Source: Cyclobacteriaceae bacterium (lineage in GTDB: Bacteria > Bacteroidota > Bacteroidia > Cytophagales > Cyclobacteriaceae). From it: DNA of 46,407 nt. The translations under genes were made by a program, and so were the position numbers. Below, one piece after another: positions 8,236-16,695 of this stretch. The stretch spans positions 1 to 46,407 of the forward strand of contig CANGZP010000012.1 in the NCBI GenBank assembly GCA_947458475.1. The letters are read 5' to 3'. Each line of letters begins with the position of its first letter. Within the stretch, counting starts at the first letter, position 1. The notes beneath the pieces were generated by a model, which saw nothing but the letters and a program-made list of their open reading frames with translations, did not search any database and had not been told where the DNA came from.

Positions 8236-9134
8236 GCGTACTTTTTCCAAATGCTGGCCAAGATGATTCCAGAGATAAGGTGCCAAATTCCCCACCAGGC
8301 GGTAATCAATGCCATTCCCCCAAGTCCCGAGAAGAAACTAAAAATCAGGACAAGCCCAAGTCCGGAATTTTGAATTCCTGTTTCGATGGCAATGGTTTTC
8401 ACATCTTTACTTGGCAATCTCGCTAGTTTGGCCGTAAAAAAACCGCTAGCCAAAGCGACAAAGTTATGTCCCAATACCCAAAGGAAGATGGCGCCGATGT
8501 AAGCGAGAAACAGTTCGTAATTGCCAAGCAGCGCAAGCAAGACCAAGGCGCCAAAAATAACGATGCTGAGTGGTTTAATGACTTTTGCCAATTTTTTGGC
8601 CAATTCTGGAAATTTAGATGTAGTCAATATCCCAAGCAACAAAGGAATACCCAAAAGTAAAATTATGGTCAAGAATACATTTAAGCTGTCCAGTCTTACT
8701 TCTTGAAGGAGTTGCGCTGCAGGGGGGTAATTACCTGCCCAAAAAGAAAAGTTAAATGGGGTTAGAAAAATAGCAGCAACACTCGATACGGCTGTTAAAC
8801 TAACTGAAAGTGCGATATTCCCCTTGGCAAGGCTGGTTAAGAAATTGGAGACATTTCCACCTGGACAAGCTGCTACCAAAAACATACCTAAGGCGATGCT
8901 TGGAGGCGGGTTGAGCAGTGTGATTAACACCCAGGTAAGAAAAGGCAAAACAAAAAACTGGGAAAAGATGCCAATGAGAAAGCCTTTCGGGTTTTTGGCA
9001 AGGTATTGAAAATCTGCCCATTTCAACTCCAAGGCAACTCCATACATGATGATAGCAAGTGCAATATTGAGCCCAAGCAGGTTGTCTGGAGAAAAATTGA
9101 GTTGGATTGAATCTAGTGCATCGGGTGAAGCCAT
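8232..9134 (-). CDS. Bile acid:sodium symporter (BASS) family transporter (300 aa)
   Basis: This hydrophobic protein has about nine to ten membrane segments. The BASS family features visible are VAACPGGNVSNFLTSLAKGNIALSVSLTAVSS (split over about residues 87-118) and ETGIQNSGLGLVLIFSF near the C-terminus, which together form the crossed-helix sodium and substrate site. Bacterial homologues move organic anions such as pantoate, 2-oxoacids or sulphur compounds rather than bile acids, so the substrate is open. Its stop overlaps the acyltransferase start (ATGA), making a two-gene operon. Confidence 0.9.
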   Translation of the reverse strand: MASPDALDSIQLNFSPDNLLGLNIALAIIMYGVALELKWADFQYLAKNPKGFLIGIFSQFFVLPFLTWVLITLLNPPPSIALGMFLVAACPGGNVSNFLTSLAKGNIALSVSLTAVSSVAAIFLTPFNFSFWAGNYPPAAQLLQEVRLDSLNVFLTIILLLGIPLLLGILTTSKFPELAKKLAKVIKPLSIVIFGALVLLALLGNYELFLAYIGAIFLWVLGHNFVALASGFFTAKLARLPSKDVKTIAIETGIQNSGLGLVLIFSFFSGLGGMALITAWWGIWHLISGIILASIWKKYA

Positions 9135-9212
9135 TGCCCTAAAATCATGCTATTATCGGAAAAATCAAAATTGCTGTGGAAGGTAGAATTGATTTTGATT
9201 CGCTAAATCGGA

Positions 9213-9932
9213 TTAATTCTCTTCCACCTTTCCGATTCCGCTTACTTCTTTTTTGAGGATTCGTGGATTTCCGGAATAGCTTACTTTTCCTATCCCGTCT
9301 ACTACCAAAGAAAGATCGCCCGTACAGTGAACTTCTACATTTCCTATGCCTGAGCTATTTATTTCCATGTCTTTAACGATAAGGTTGGCTGCATCCAGGT
9401 TTCCAACACCATTGTTGGTAAAAATGGCTCGATTTGCCTTGCCTTGAAGATGGATATTGCCTACCATATCAAAATTGGCATCGATTTGTTGCGCATCCAA
9501 GTCAAGCTCTAGGTTTCCAACACCTGAACCAATCAGACGAATATCACCTACCTTAAAAGTTCCCTGAGTTTTTACATTACCTACGCCATCGTACTTCAGT
9601 TCTTTCAGATTTTTTAAACTTAGGTTTATTCTGAGTTCATTTTTGTCAAAAAAATTATCCTCTAAATTCTCTTCCATAGAAAGTGTAAGCAAATCCCCGT
9701 CTTGATCTATCAACAGTTTTTTGATCATACTTTCATCACCCACGACTTCAATGGATTCCTGGTCCGATTGGGTGATTGTCAAATTGAATACTCCATCAAT
9801 CTGTAGGCGAGTGACTCCAGATAGATTTTTTTTCTCTTGAATAGAAGTTGTTGAACTATTCGAATTTTTCTCATCACAAGAGATAGCGAGTAACAACAAA
9901 GGAATCGCGAGGAATTGGAAGATAGATTTCAT
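9213..9932 (-). CDS. GIN-domain (DUF2807) lipoprotein
   Basis: The protein starts MKSIFQFLAIPLLLLAISC, a lipoprotein signal with Cys at about residue 19 followed by acidic residues (DEKN), which in Bacteroidota can mark surface export. The mature part is a DUF2807 'head GIN' beta-helix with repeated G-V/I-G-N/K turns (YDGVGNVKT, GSGVGNLEL, NNGVGNLDA, SGIGNVEV, DGIGKVSY, SGIGKVEEN), one per coil. These domains are found in putative adhesin-like surface proteins, and their function is not settled. A start at 9962 is possible, but it falls on the promoter box, so the ATG at 9932 is preferred. Confidence 0.88.
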   Translation of the reverse strand: MKSIFQFLAIPLLLLAISCDEKNSNSSTTSIQEKKNLSGVTRLQIDGVFNLTITQSDQESIEVVGDESMIKKLLIDQDGDLLTLSMEENLEDNFFDKNELRINLSLKNLKELKYDGVGNVKTQGTFKVGDIRLIGSGVGNLELDLDAQQIDANFDMVGNIHLQGKANRAIFTNNGVGNLDAANLIVKDMEINSSGIGNVEVHCTGDLSLVVDGIGKVSYSGNPRILKKEVSGIGKVEEN

Positions 9933-9959
9933 AGCATGTTGGTTTAAAGAGTAGTAAGC

Positions 9960-9993
9960 CAAAAATAGACCAAAACAAAAATTGCCCTTTCAA
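9960..9993 (-). promoter_or_regulatory. Promoter of the GIN-domain lipoprotein gene
   Basis: On the minus strand an exact -7 box TATTTTTG occupies 9960-9967 and a TTG lies at 9991-9993, with a 23-bp spacer. The predicted transcript start is near 9956, giving a leader of about 24 nt to the ATG at 9932. Confidence 0.55.
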
Positions 9994-10023
9994 CAGCTTA
10001 ATGCTGCTTTTCTCTCAATTGTC

Positions 10024-10039
10024 TGTTCGTTAATGAACA
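10024..10039. promoter_or_regulatory. Near-palindrome upstream of the GIN-domain gene (possible operator)
   Basis: The sequence TGTTCGTTAATGAACA is an almost perfect 16-bp palindrome: arms TGTTC/GAACA, core TTAA and one mismatched pair. It lies about 30 bp upstream of the -33 element, a position suited to an activator site. The cognate regulator is unknown. Confidence 0.4.
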
Positions 10040-10104
10040 AGTAAAACCCAATTTGTCCACTTTCGAATGCGTTTTTTTAGGAAAAAGAACCTTCAATCGC
10101 CTGT

Positions 10105-10776
10105 TTAAAATTCCCATCGGGTAAATACCCCGTAATTCTCTCGAGCCACTTTGCTTGATCCATAGGCATCAAAATTTGCACCTAATCCAAAACCCAAGGG
10201 GCCTTTTTTGAGACCTGCACGGAGGTAGAGAAAACTTCTGTTGTGAGCCCCTTCCGCCATGCCCTGATTGTAAGTCAATTGGAGACGACTGTATATGGAC
10301 CATTTTTCGTTGAGCGCGGGTTTGTATTCGTAAAGACCGAAAAACTTTACATTCTGAGCGCTGCTCAATTGGTAAGAAAGTACGCTAATGGCTAGAATTT
10401 CTTTAGTTGCCTTGCTATGGGTGAGCCCAACGGTTGTTCCAAAACCGGCAACTGAATTTGCTTCGCCGCCTGCTGCAAGTGAGAAACCTGATTTACCCAA
10501 AGCATAGTTTACTTGAAAGGGAATAACTACCGAATCGCCAAGTTTCTTTCCTTTGCCATAATTTTCAGAAAACACCGCTATCGCCAATACACTAAACTTG
10601 CTAGTTGCAGTGAAATTTCGTTTCATCACCAGTTGATAATCCATACGATCCTGGCCAAACATTACTTCCATAGGAAGGGGAGGAATAGGTGCTTGGGCTT
10701 TTAAAGAAAAGCTAATCAAAAGAAAAAACAAGAGGGTAATAGTTCCTCTAGAGACAAGGAAGGATAAATGTTTCAT
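10105..10776 (-). CDS. Probable outer-membrane beta-barrel protein (223 aa)
   Basis: The N-terminus is a signal peptide (FLVSRGTITLLFFLLISFSLKAQA, cleaved near residue 28). The mature protein alternates short amphipathic strands (FSVLAIAVFSENYG, VVIPFQVNYALG, KWSIYSRLQLTYNQG, SFLYLRAGLKKG, LGFGLGANFDAYG) and ends in an aromatic residue (FTRWEF), the usual C-terminal mark of an outer-membrane barrel. Perhaps eight to ten strands fit the length. I cannot name a substrate. The gene sits 56 bp downstream of smc in the same direction and could be read through from it. Confidence 0.75.
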   Translation of the reverse strand: MKHLSFLVSRGTITLLFFLLISFSLKAQAPIPPLPMEVMFGQDRMDYQLVMKRNFTATSKFSVLAIAVFSENYGKGKKLGDSVVIPFQVNYALGKSGFSLAAGGEANSVAGFGTTVGLTHSKATKEILAISVLSYQLSSAQNVKFFGLYEYKPALNEKWSIYSRLQLTYNQGMAEGAHNRSFLYLRAGLKKGPLGFGLGANFDAYGSSKVARENYGVFTRWEF

Positions 10777-10832
10777 TTTTTTGAATTACAGGTATTGGTT
10801 GTGTACTATTCACCTATTCCACCCTTAGGAAG

Positions 10833-13800
10833 TTAATCCAATTCCCTAAGATCTACTGGAACCACTCGAGATACTCCTGCTTCAATCATCGTGATCCCAT
10901 AAATAATGTCTGTACTAGCCATCGTTCGCTTGTTGTGTGTGACGATGATAAACTGACTTTCTGCGCTGAATTTTTGAATGATCTGGTTGAACTTGTCAAT
11001 ATTGGCATCATCCAGAGGGGCGTCCACTTCATCAAAAATACAGAAGGGTGCAGGTTTCAGGAGGTAAATCGAGAATAGGAGAGAGGTAGCAGTTAAGGTT
11101 TTTTCGCCTCCACTAAGTTGATTAATCGTCAAAGGACGCTTTCCCTTGGGCTTGGCCATGATTTCGATGGCAGACTCCAGAGGATTATCTGGATCTACCA
11201 AAGTAAGGTCGCAATCGTCTTGCTCTGTAAAGAGCGAACGAAACACGCGAACAAAGTTTTCTTTGATCTTGCCAAAAGCATCCAAAAAGGTTTCTCGAGC
11301 AACTAGGTCAATTTCCGAAATGGTGGATAAAAGGGATTCCTTGGCTTTGTTCAAATCCTCTTTTTGAGCGGTTATGAAATCGTAACGGATTTTTATTTCA
11401 TCGTATGCCTCCATAGCCATAGGATTGATCGGGCCTATTTTGTCCAGTCTTTCTTTCTGCTTCTGTACCAATTCTTTTAAATCCTCTTCCCTGAACGCTT
11501 CAAACTCAGCATCTACTAGCGGATTTTCTGCCATCAAGTCTTCCAAATCTATCTCAAACTCAACATTGAGTCGTTCCTTCATGCCCGCCATTTTAAGACG
11601 GACTTCATTTATTTGGTTTTGTAGAACCAAGACCAAGTCGTCGTAATTCTCTTTGGTTTTCTGCAGCCCTCGAATTCGGGTATCTAGCTCGTCAATTTCA
11701 CCTCTACCTCCATAGTAGCTTTTCTCTGCTTCTGTAACGCCTAATTCAATCCCTTCTTTTTCAGTGTACAACTCTATCAACTCCTCATCCTTTACTTCAT
11801 TGGTATCGAGTAGGGCTTTTATTTCAGCATCCAACTGGCTCAATTCTGTTTGAGACTTCTCAATTCTATCTTTGGAACTCTCGAATGCTCCCTGTTTGAA
11901 CTCGATTTCCTGTTCGGCACTACTTACTCGATTGAGTTGCTGGATGTACGTGATGTTTTCTTGATTGAATAGCTGGGACTTCTCTGTCAGGATCTTGGAG
12001 ACCAGCTCCAAATCTGCGGTCACTTGCTCAAGCTGCTCATTTAAACCCTCAAAAAGAGCCTTTTCTTTTTCTAGTTGAGGTTGAATTTCCTCTAAGCTCT
12101 CTTCAATGGCAGCGATTCGAGTCAAAATGTCTTCGCGCTTGTTTGCATTGGAATTGAGCAATTCAGCCAACTGCTCCTTTTTGGTACGCACTGAAACATA
12201 CTCAGAGTTCAACTCTTGAAGTCGTGCTTGGCTTTCTTCCAAGGCCTTCTTGTAGCTCAGCTCCTTCAGTTTAGTTAATTCCCCAAGCCTGAGATCCAAG
12301 TTGGCCCGAGAGCTACTTACTTTTTTATGAAGTTCTTTGATCTCTTTTTCTAATTTTTCAAGATTCTTGGCTCTACCGATTCGCTTGCCCTCAAATAAGC
12401 CCACTGAACCACCGGATAGCGAAAACTTCTTTTTGATGTATTTGCCAGACTCAGCCAAAAACACCCCCTCTTTTTGGCTAGGAAAATCAGGGTAATCTCC
12501 TTGAACGATGTAGACATTGTCCAGAATAAAATTGATTAGACGGCTGTATTTGACATCAAATTCAATGATTTCGGTGGCAGCGATGGCGTTAGGAAAGAGC
12601 TGCGCTTGGCTGGGTGAAAACTGTTCAAAATGCTCCAGAATAAAAAAATTGGCCTTACCTCTTGCAGCATCGCTCAATAATTGGATAGCAGAGATAGCTT
12701 CTACCTCCGTATCGACTACATAGTAATTGAGGTAGTTTTCCAGGTAGTTTTCAATCGTCACCCGGTATTTTTCATCCGTAGTAAGTAGGTCGGAGAGGAG
12801 GGGTACATCCTTGCCCCAGCTTTGGTTTTTTTTCAAAAACTTGATGGCCTCAGGAAAGCCTTCCAAGTTTTCAACCAAAGATTTGGTAAGGTTGTACTCA
12901 TTGGTTTTCGAATCAAGTTTTCTGGAGATCTGGGTGAGTTCCTCTCGAATCATTTCGACAATTCGGTTGGTCTCTTCTACTTTTTGATCCTGATCCTCCT
13001 GTTTTTGTTTGAGTATATCAAAGGCTTGCTGTGCCTCTTCCAATTGGGTTTTTACTCGCGCAAGATTCTCCTCAAAGTCTACCAAGGAGGCTTCCTGGGA
13101 ACTGTCATCTGAGGAGGTTCGCTCCAATTCTTGTTTTAAGGTAGACCATTGAATTTGCTTGATTTCTACCTCTTTTCCTGCTTGGTAAACTCGGTCTTTG
13201 ATCTGGGCAACTTCCTGACTCAGTGCTTTATGTTGTTCTTGCTTTGCCGCCGTATTCGTTTTTTGAAGATCATAATCTTCTCGCAGCTGCGCTACGAGCA
13301 CTTCTTTTTCAGCTAGAATTTTTTCAGCACCTTCCTTCTCTTGTTCTAGAGAGCGAATTGCAAATGCAGCTCGCTCGTTGGACTTACGATCTTGATCAAT
13401 TTGTTCGCGAAGTGCTTGGGAACGGTCTTCTAAAAATCGGAGGCGCTCATTTTTTATCCGTTTGTCTGATTCAAAGGTTCTTATTTTGTTGACTTGCTCG
13501 TTGAGTGCTTTTTGACGAGAGGCCAACAACTTTTCTTTTCCAATTAAATCTGCTTTAGCGGCACTTAACTGGGCTTCGAACGATAAAATTTGTGTTTGAA
13601 TTTCCAGTTTGTGATCGGATTCCTCTTGTATTTTGGATTGTGCATCCACCAATGCCAGTTGAAGTTGTTCCAAAGACTTCTTTGCCAAGTTGATGCTTGC
13701 AATTCGGTATTCCGCTTTTATTTCAAAGTATCGAGAAGCTTGTTTGGCTTGTTTTTCAAGAGACTTTAGGTTTTTATCAATTTCAAAAAGTAAATCTTCA

Positions 13801-14372
13801 ACACGGGAAAGGTCTGCATCCGTGTCCTCCAGCTTTCGTAAGGTTTCGCGCTTACGATTTTTAAACTTGGAAATCCCAGCAGCTTCTTCAAAAAGTTCTC
13901 TACGAGAGTTATTCTTATCATTGAGTAACTCATCGATCATTTTCAGTTCGATGATAGCATAGGAGTTGGAATTGATTCCCGTGTCTAGGAATAGGTTGGT
14001 GATGTCTTTCAACCTGCAGGTGACCCCGTTGATTTGATATTCACTCTCTCCACTTCGGTAATACCTACGCGTGATGGTTACGTGTGTGTATTCTGTGGGT
14101 AATAAATTTTTGGTATTTTCGAACGTGAGGGATACCTCTGCTAAGTTGGTGGGTTTTCGATTTTTGGTCCCGTTAAAAATCACGTTCTCCATTTTATCAG
14201 AGCGAAGCATTCGAGATTTTTGTTCGCCCAAAACCCAACGGATAGCATCAACAACATTGGATTTGCCGCAGCCGTTTGGTCCCACCACACCGGTGATGCC
14301 CTTGTCAAAGTGGATGACCATTTTGTCTCCAAAACTTTTGAAACCTTTGATTTCCAGCTTGCTAAGTAGCAT
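10833..14372 (-). CDS. smc: Chromosome segregation protein SMC
   Basis: Smc is the ATPase of bacterial condensin, which organises the nucleoid. The 1179-aa length is typical. In order: N-terminal ATPase half with Walker A GPNGCGKSN at 31-39; a long coiled coil (about 170-500, rich in E, K, Q, L heptads); a hinge region (about 510-680, including SLSGGSVGLFEGKRIGR); a second coiled coil; and a C-terminal head with ABC signature LSGGEKTLTA and Walker B CIFDEVDAPLDD. No scpA or scpB lies in the window. The ATG at 14372 begins the expected MLLSKLEIKGFKSFGD. Confidence 0.98.
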   Translation of the reverse strand: MLLSKLEIKGFKSFGDKMVIHFDKGITGVVGPNGCGKSNVVDAIRWVLGEQKSRMLRSDKMENVIFNGTKNRKPTNLAEVSLTFENTKNLLPTEYTHVTITRRYYRSGESEYQINGVTCRLKDITNLFLDTGINSNSYAIIELKMIDELLNDKNNSRRELFEEAAGISKFKNRKRETLRKLEDTDADLSRVEDLLFEIDKNLKSLEKQAKQASRYFEIKAEYRIASINLAKKSLEQLQLALVDAQSKIQEESDHKLEIQTQILSFEAQLSAAKADLIGKEKLLASRQKALNEQVNKIRTFESDKRIKNERLRFLEDRSQALREQIDQDRKSNERAAFAIRSLEQEKEGAEKILAEKEVLVAQLREDYDLQKTNTAAKQEQHKALSQEVAQIKDRVYQAGKEVEIKQIQWSTLKQELERTSSDDSSQEASLVDFEENLARVKTQLEEAQQAFDILKQKQEDQDQKVEETNRIVEMIREELTQISRKLDSKTNEYNLTKSLVENLEGFPEAIKFLKKNQSWGKDVPLLSDLLTTDEKYRVTIENYLENYLNYYVVDTEVEAISAIQLLSDAARGKANFFILEHFEQFSPSQAQLFPNAIAATEIIEFDVKYSRLINFILDNVYIVQGDYPDFPSQKEGVFLAESGKYIKKKFSLSGGSVGLFEGKRIGRAKNLEKLEKEIKELHKKVSSSRANLDLRLGELTKLKELSYKKALEESQARLQELNSEYVSVRTKKEQLAELLNSNANKREDILTRIAAIEESLEEIQPQLEKEKALFEGLNEQLEQVTADLELVSKILTEKSQLFNQENITYIQQLNRVSSAEQEIEFKQGAFESSKDRIEKSQTELSQLDAEIKALLDTNEVKDEELIELYTEKEGIELGVTEAEKSYYGGRGEIDELDTRIRGLQKTKENYDDLVLVLQNQINEVRLKMAGMKERLNVEFEIDLEDLMAENPLVDAEFEAFREEDLKELVQKQKERLDKIGPINPMAMEAYDEIKIRYDFITAQKEDLNKAKESLLSTISEIDLVARETFLDAFGKIKENFVRVFRSLFTEQDDCDLTLVDPDNPLESAIEIMAKPKGKRPLTINQLSGGEKTLTATSLLFSIYLLKPAPFCIFDEVDAPLDDANIDKFNQIIQKFSAESQFIIVTHNKRTMASTDIIYGITMIEAGVSRVVPVDLRELD

Positions 14373-14535
14373 CGGTGATTTTAATTGGGATTAAGGGTTC
14401 AAAATAGCTTGAATCTAGGATAATGGCAAAAAAAAGGATGAAATCAACTCATTTTCAACATATAAAATCCAATGGTGGAGATGAAAACAAAAAAGGTGAA
14501 TTCTTTTTTACAATTTTTTGAAGTACCTTGACTTC

Positions 14536-15048
14536 ATGGATTTAGGTCAAATCATTTATGCTGTGGCTATAGTGGCCTATTTTCTGTATCGTGCGAGTTC
14601 CAAAAAGAAGGATTCTATCCCTCCAGATGCGGAATCAACTTCGCCTGATTCTCCTCCCAAAGGCTTAACATTTGAGGAACTTCTACGGGAGATTCGGGAT
14701 GCCCAAACTCCTAAAATCCCTGAATTGGAGCCAGAACCTGTTCCCGTTCCAAAGTCAAAGCCTTCTTTTACATTACCCAAACAAGATCGGCCAATCAGTC
14801 AACCTGTCAATTCTAGGGAAGAAGTTTTGTCCGAGGGTGTAGATTATGAATTGATTACTGTTCAACCAAAAGCAAAGCCATTTTACGCGGATTCAGAGGG
14901 TTCCAATTCGCTTGCTGAACAAAGAAGACCTATTTCGTATGAAATTGCTGAAACACGAATCAATCCTTATGCAGAATTGTTGAAAAACCCGAAGTCATTT
15001 CGAGATGCGGTGGTCGTGAGTGAAATCATTAAACCCAAACATTTTTAA
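14536..15048 (+). CDS. Membrane-anchored hypothetical protein (170 aa)
   Basis: The family is not recognised. From the ATG at 14536 the protein begins with one hydrophobic helix (LGQIIYAVAIVAYFLYRA, about residues 3-20) followed by a basic RASSKKK stop-transfer, so most of it should face the cytoplasm. The rest is low-complexity and Pro/Glu-rich (SPDSPP, PELEPEPVPVP), probably disordered, with a conserved-looking patch GLTFEELLREIRDAQ and a C-terminal RDAVVVSEIIKPKHF. A TTG 18 nt upstream is an alternative start. It is divergent from smc. Some small Bacteroidota proteins with this layout are membrane scaffolds, but that is only an analogy. Confidence 0.75.
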   Translation: MDLGQIIYAVAIVAYFLYRASSKKKDSIPPDAESTSPDSPPKGLTFEELLREIRDAQTPKIPELEPEPVPVPKSKPSFTLPKQDRPISQPVNSREEVLSEGVDYELITVQPKAKPFYADSEGSNSLAEQRRPISYEIAETRINPYAELLKNPKSFRDAVVVSEIIKPKHF

Positions 15049-15120
15049 GAGTTTCAGAACCTTTTTCGTTCCTAAGAGTTGATTACACGTGGGTTACAAG
15101 TTTCTCTAAACCAATTCGAA

Positions 15121-15615
15121 ATGGAAAAAAATCAATTTTTAAAATCGGGTAGTCTTTCTGAATCAAGAAGAAAATTTTTGGAAAAAGCAGGTTTAGCTGC
15201 CGTTATCGGCTCTTTCGGAACCGCTTTTTTTACTTCATGTGTTAGTTCTGAAGAACCAGATGATACCACAACTCCGCCTTCAACCACCACTCCAAATGGG
15301 ATTACCGTTTCGGGTTCAACCATACAAGTCAACCTGGCTATTCAAACGAAGCTAGCCGCAACAGGGGGATGGTTATTGATTGAAACCGCCAAAACACTAG
15401 TGGCTAATATCAATGGAACTTTTGTGGCCTTGACCTCCGTGTGTACCCACTCGGGTTGTTTTGACAGTTGGGCTTTTTCCAACAATCGCTTTACCTGTAC
15501 CTGCCACAATTCAATTTTTGATACCGCTGGCAAAGCACTTCAAGGTCCTGCTACGCAGCCACTTCAAGTATATACCACTGCCGTTTCAGGCACCACACTC
15601 ACGATTAACAAATAG
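15121..15615 (+). CDS. Tat-exported Rieske [2Fe-2S] lipoprotein (164 aa)
   Basis: This is an extracytoplasmic electron-transfer protein. The N-terminus has a twin-arginine signal (ESRRKFLEKAG) followed by a hydrophobic stretch and a lipobox-like FFTSC. It is thus probably folded with its cluster before export and then lipid-anchored. The cluster motif is of cytochrome-bc type: CTHSGC followed by CTCHNSIFD, providing the two Cys and two His ligands plus the extra disulfide cysteines that raise the potential. A Thr/Pro linker (TTTPPSTTTP) separates anchor and domain. The ATG at 15121 puts the Tat motif at the right distance, while an upstream start at 15079 is less likely. No cytochrome b or oxygenase partner is adjacent. 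Confidence 0.9.
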   Translation: MEKNQFLKSGSLSESRRKFLEKAGLAAVIGSFGTAFFTSCVSSEEPDDTTTPPSTTTPNGITVSGSTIQVNLAIQTKLAATGGWLLIETAKTLVANINGTFVALTSVCTHSGCFDSWAFSNNRFTCTCHNSIFDTAGKALQGPATQPLQVYTTAVSGTTLTINK

Positions 15616-15659
15616 CGATTGTCACAACGGGTCATTTCCCGCCTGGTGAATTTATTCTT

Positions 15660-15697
15660 GGTCTCAGTTCTTTCGTGAATTGAGACCTTTATTTTTC
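15660..15697 (+). terminator. Intrinsic terminator after the Rieske gene
   Basis: GGTCTCAGTTC (15660-15670) pairs with GAATTGAGACC (15677-15687) with one mismatch and a 6-nt loop, followed by TTTATTTTTC. It isolates the Rieske gene from the regulator gene downstream. Confidence 0.85.
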
Positions 15698-15708
15698 TCT
15701 CAAATAAA

Positions 15709-15725
15709 TTGACAAATAGTGTCAA
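15709..15725. promoter_or_regulatory. Perfect dyad upstream of the WYL regulator gene (operator 1)
   Basis: TTGACA (15709-15714) and TGTCAA (15720-15725) form a perfect 6-bp inverted repeat around a 5-bp spacer, giving the core GAC-N7-GTC. It lies 28-44 bp upstream of the predicted -7 box, just where a regulator would contact or block RNA polymerase. Confidence 0.55.
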
Positions 15726-15752
15726 AATTTAGTTTAATAATTTTTACAACTG

Positions 15753-15776
15753 TAATTTTGGACACTAATCGTCGAA
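15753..15776 (+). promoter_or_regulatory. -7 box with second GAC-N7-GTC site (operator 2)
   Basis: TAATTTTG at 15753-15760 matches TAnnTTTG. Starting inside it, TTGGACACTAATCGTCGAA (15758-15776) repeats the GAC-N7-GTC core of operator 1 exactly 50 bp downstream, and its left half GACACTA is the inverted copy of TAGTGTC at 15717-15723. Binding here would cover the start site (about 15764) of the regulator's own gene. Confidence 0.5.
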
Positions 15777-15780
15777 ACAA

Positions 15781-16695
15781 ATGGCCAAATCAAGTCCCAT
15801 CGAGCAACAAAAGATTTTAAGGGTATTCAAATTGATTAACCTCCTTCAAAGTACCATTGGTAAGCCAGTGCATCGGTTGGCGGAGTTATTGCAAACTGAC
15901 GAACGAACCATTTACAGGTATTTTAAGCTGCTGGAAGCTTTGGGTTTTGTAGTAGTAAAGGAGTTTAGCAAGTATAAAATCCAAGATCGACCTGAATACT
16001 TACCTAAACCAAGCAATGGCACTACTTTTTCAGCGGAAGAAAACCAGTGGCTCAGTAGCCTATTGGAGTCTCAGGGAAAAGGAAACGCGTTAAAGGATGC
16101 GGTTGCGCAAAAGCTGAATCTTCAATCTGGGGTGCAAGTGAGTACTGAGGATCTCTTTAAGGCCAACCTGGGTCGCTTGGTAGATTTGATTTCACAGGGC
16201 ATCACAAATAAAAAGCAAATTTGGATCAAGGATTACTATTCTTTGCGAAGCGATACCGTATCGGATCGATTGGTAGAGCCCGTTGGATTTACGGCTGATT
16301 ACGAACACATTCATGCATTTGAACTTGAAAGTCAATCCATGAAAATGTTTAAGATAGAGCGAATGGGAGAGGTAGTTATCGCTTCGGAAAGCTGGAAATT
16401 TGAACTTGGCCATGAACTACCCGACCAGGCCTTGTTTGGATTTACGGGTAAAGGAAAGTTTTACATCAAACTTAAGCTTAGTAAAAAAGCCTACCAGCTC
16501 ATGGTAGAAGAATACCCAACTGCACGTCCCTTCATTCAAATCAAAAATCGAAATCAGTACTTTTTTGAAGGGGAGATTCCCCATCTACCAGGCTTAGCTC
16601 GGTTCATTTTAAGTCTTCCTGGTGAAGTAAAGGTGGAAGAGGGAAATGAACTCAAGGCCTATCTGACAGAACAGATTCAAAAAGGATTTTTTTAG
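15781..16695 (+). CDS. WYL-domain helix-turn-helix transcriptional regulator (304 aa)
   Basis: This is a YafY/DeoR-type DNA-binding regulator. The N-terminal winged helix-turn-helix (about residues 10-65: LQSTIGKPVHRLAELLQTDERTIYRYFKLLEALGF, a clear HTH_11 pattern) is followed by a WYL-like sensor domain. That domain includes DYYSLRSDTVSDRLVEPVGF and FKIERMGEVVI, though the signature W-Y-L tripeptide is degenerate (EHIHAFEL). A C-terminal WCX-type domain ends with ARFILSLPGEVKVEEG. WYL domains usually bind nucleotides or nucleic acid. Two matching dyads in its own promoter suggest autoregulation. The stop overlaps the convergent DUF4301 gene by 4 bp. Confidence 0.85.
   Translation: MAKSSPIEQQKILRVFKLINLLQSTIGKPVHRLAELLQTDERTIYRYFKLLEALGFVVVKEFSKYKIQDRPEYLPKPSNGTTFSAEENQWLSSLLESQGKGNALKDAVAQKLNLQSGVQVSTEDLFKANLGRLVDLISQGITNKKQIWIKDYYSLRSDTVSDRLVEPVGFTADYEHIHAFELESQSMKMFKIERMGEVVIASESWKFELGHELPDQALFGFTGKGKFYIKLKLSKKAYQLMVEEYPTARPFIQIKNRNQYFFEGEIPHLPGLARFILSLPGEVKVEEGNELKAYLTEQIQKGFF

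Noticed and set aside
8236-8295. Longer start of the acyltransferase
   Set aside because: It would overlap 64 bp of the symporter gene. The ATGA-coupled ATG at 8235 gives the normal N-terminus.
13223-13492. Plus-strand open frames across smc (also 11118-11646, 12822-13112, 13690-13962, 14071-14394)
   Set aside because: They lie opposite an intact SMC coding sequence, have low-complexity Ser/Leu-rich products and no recognisable motifs.
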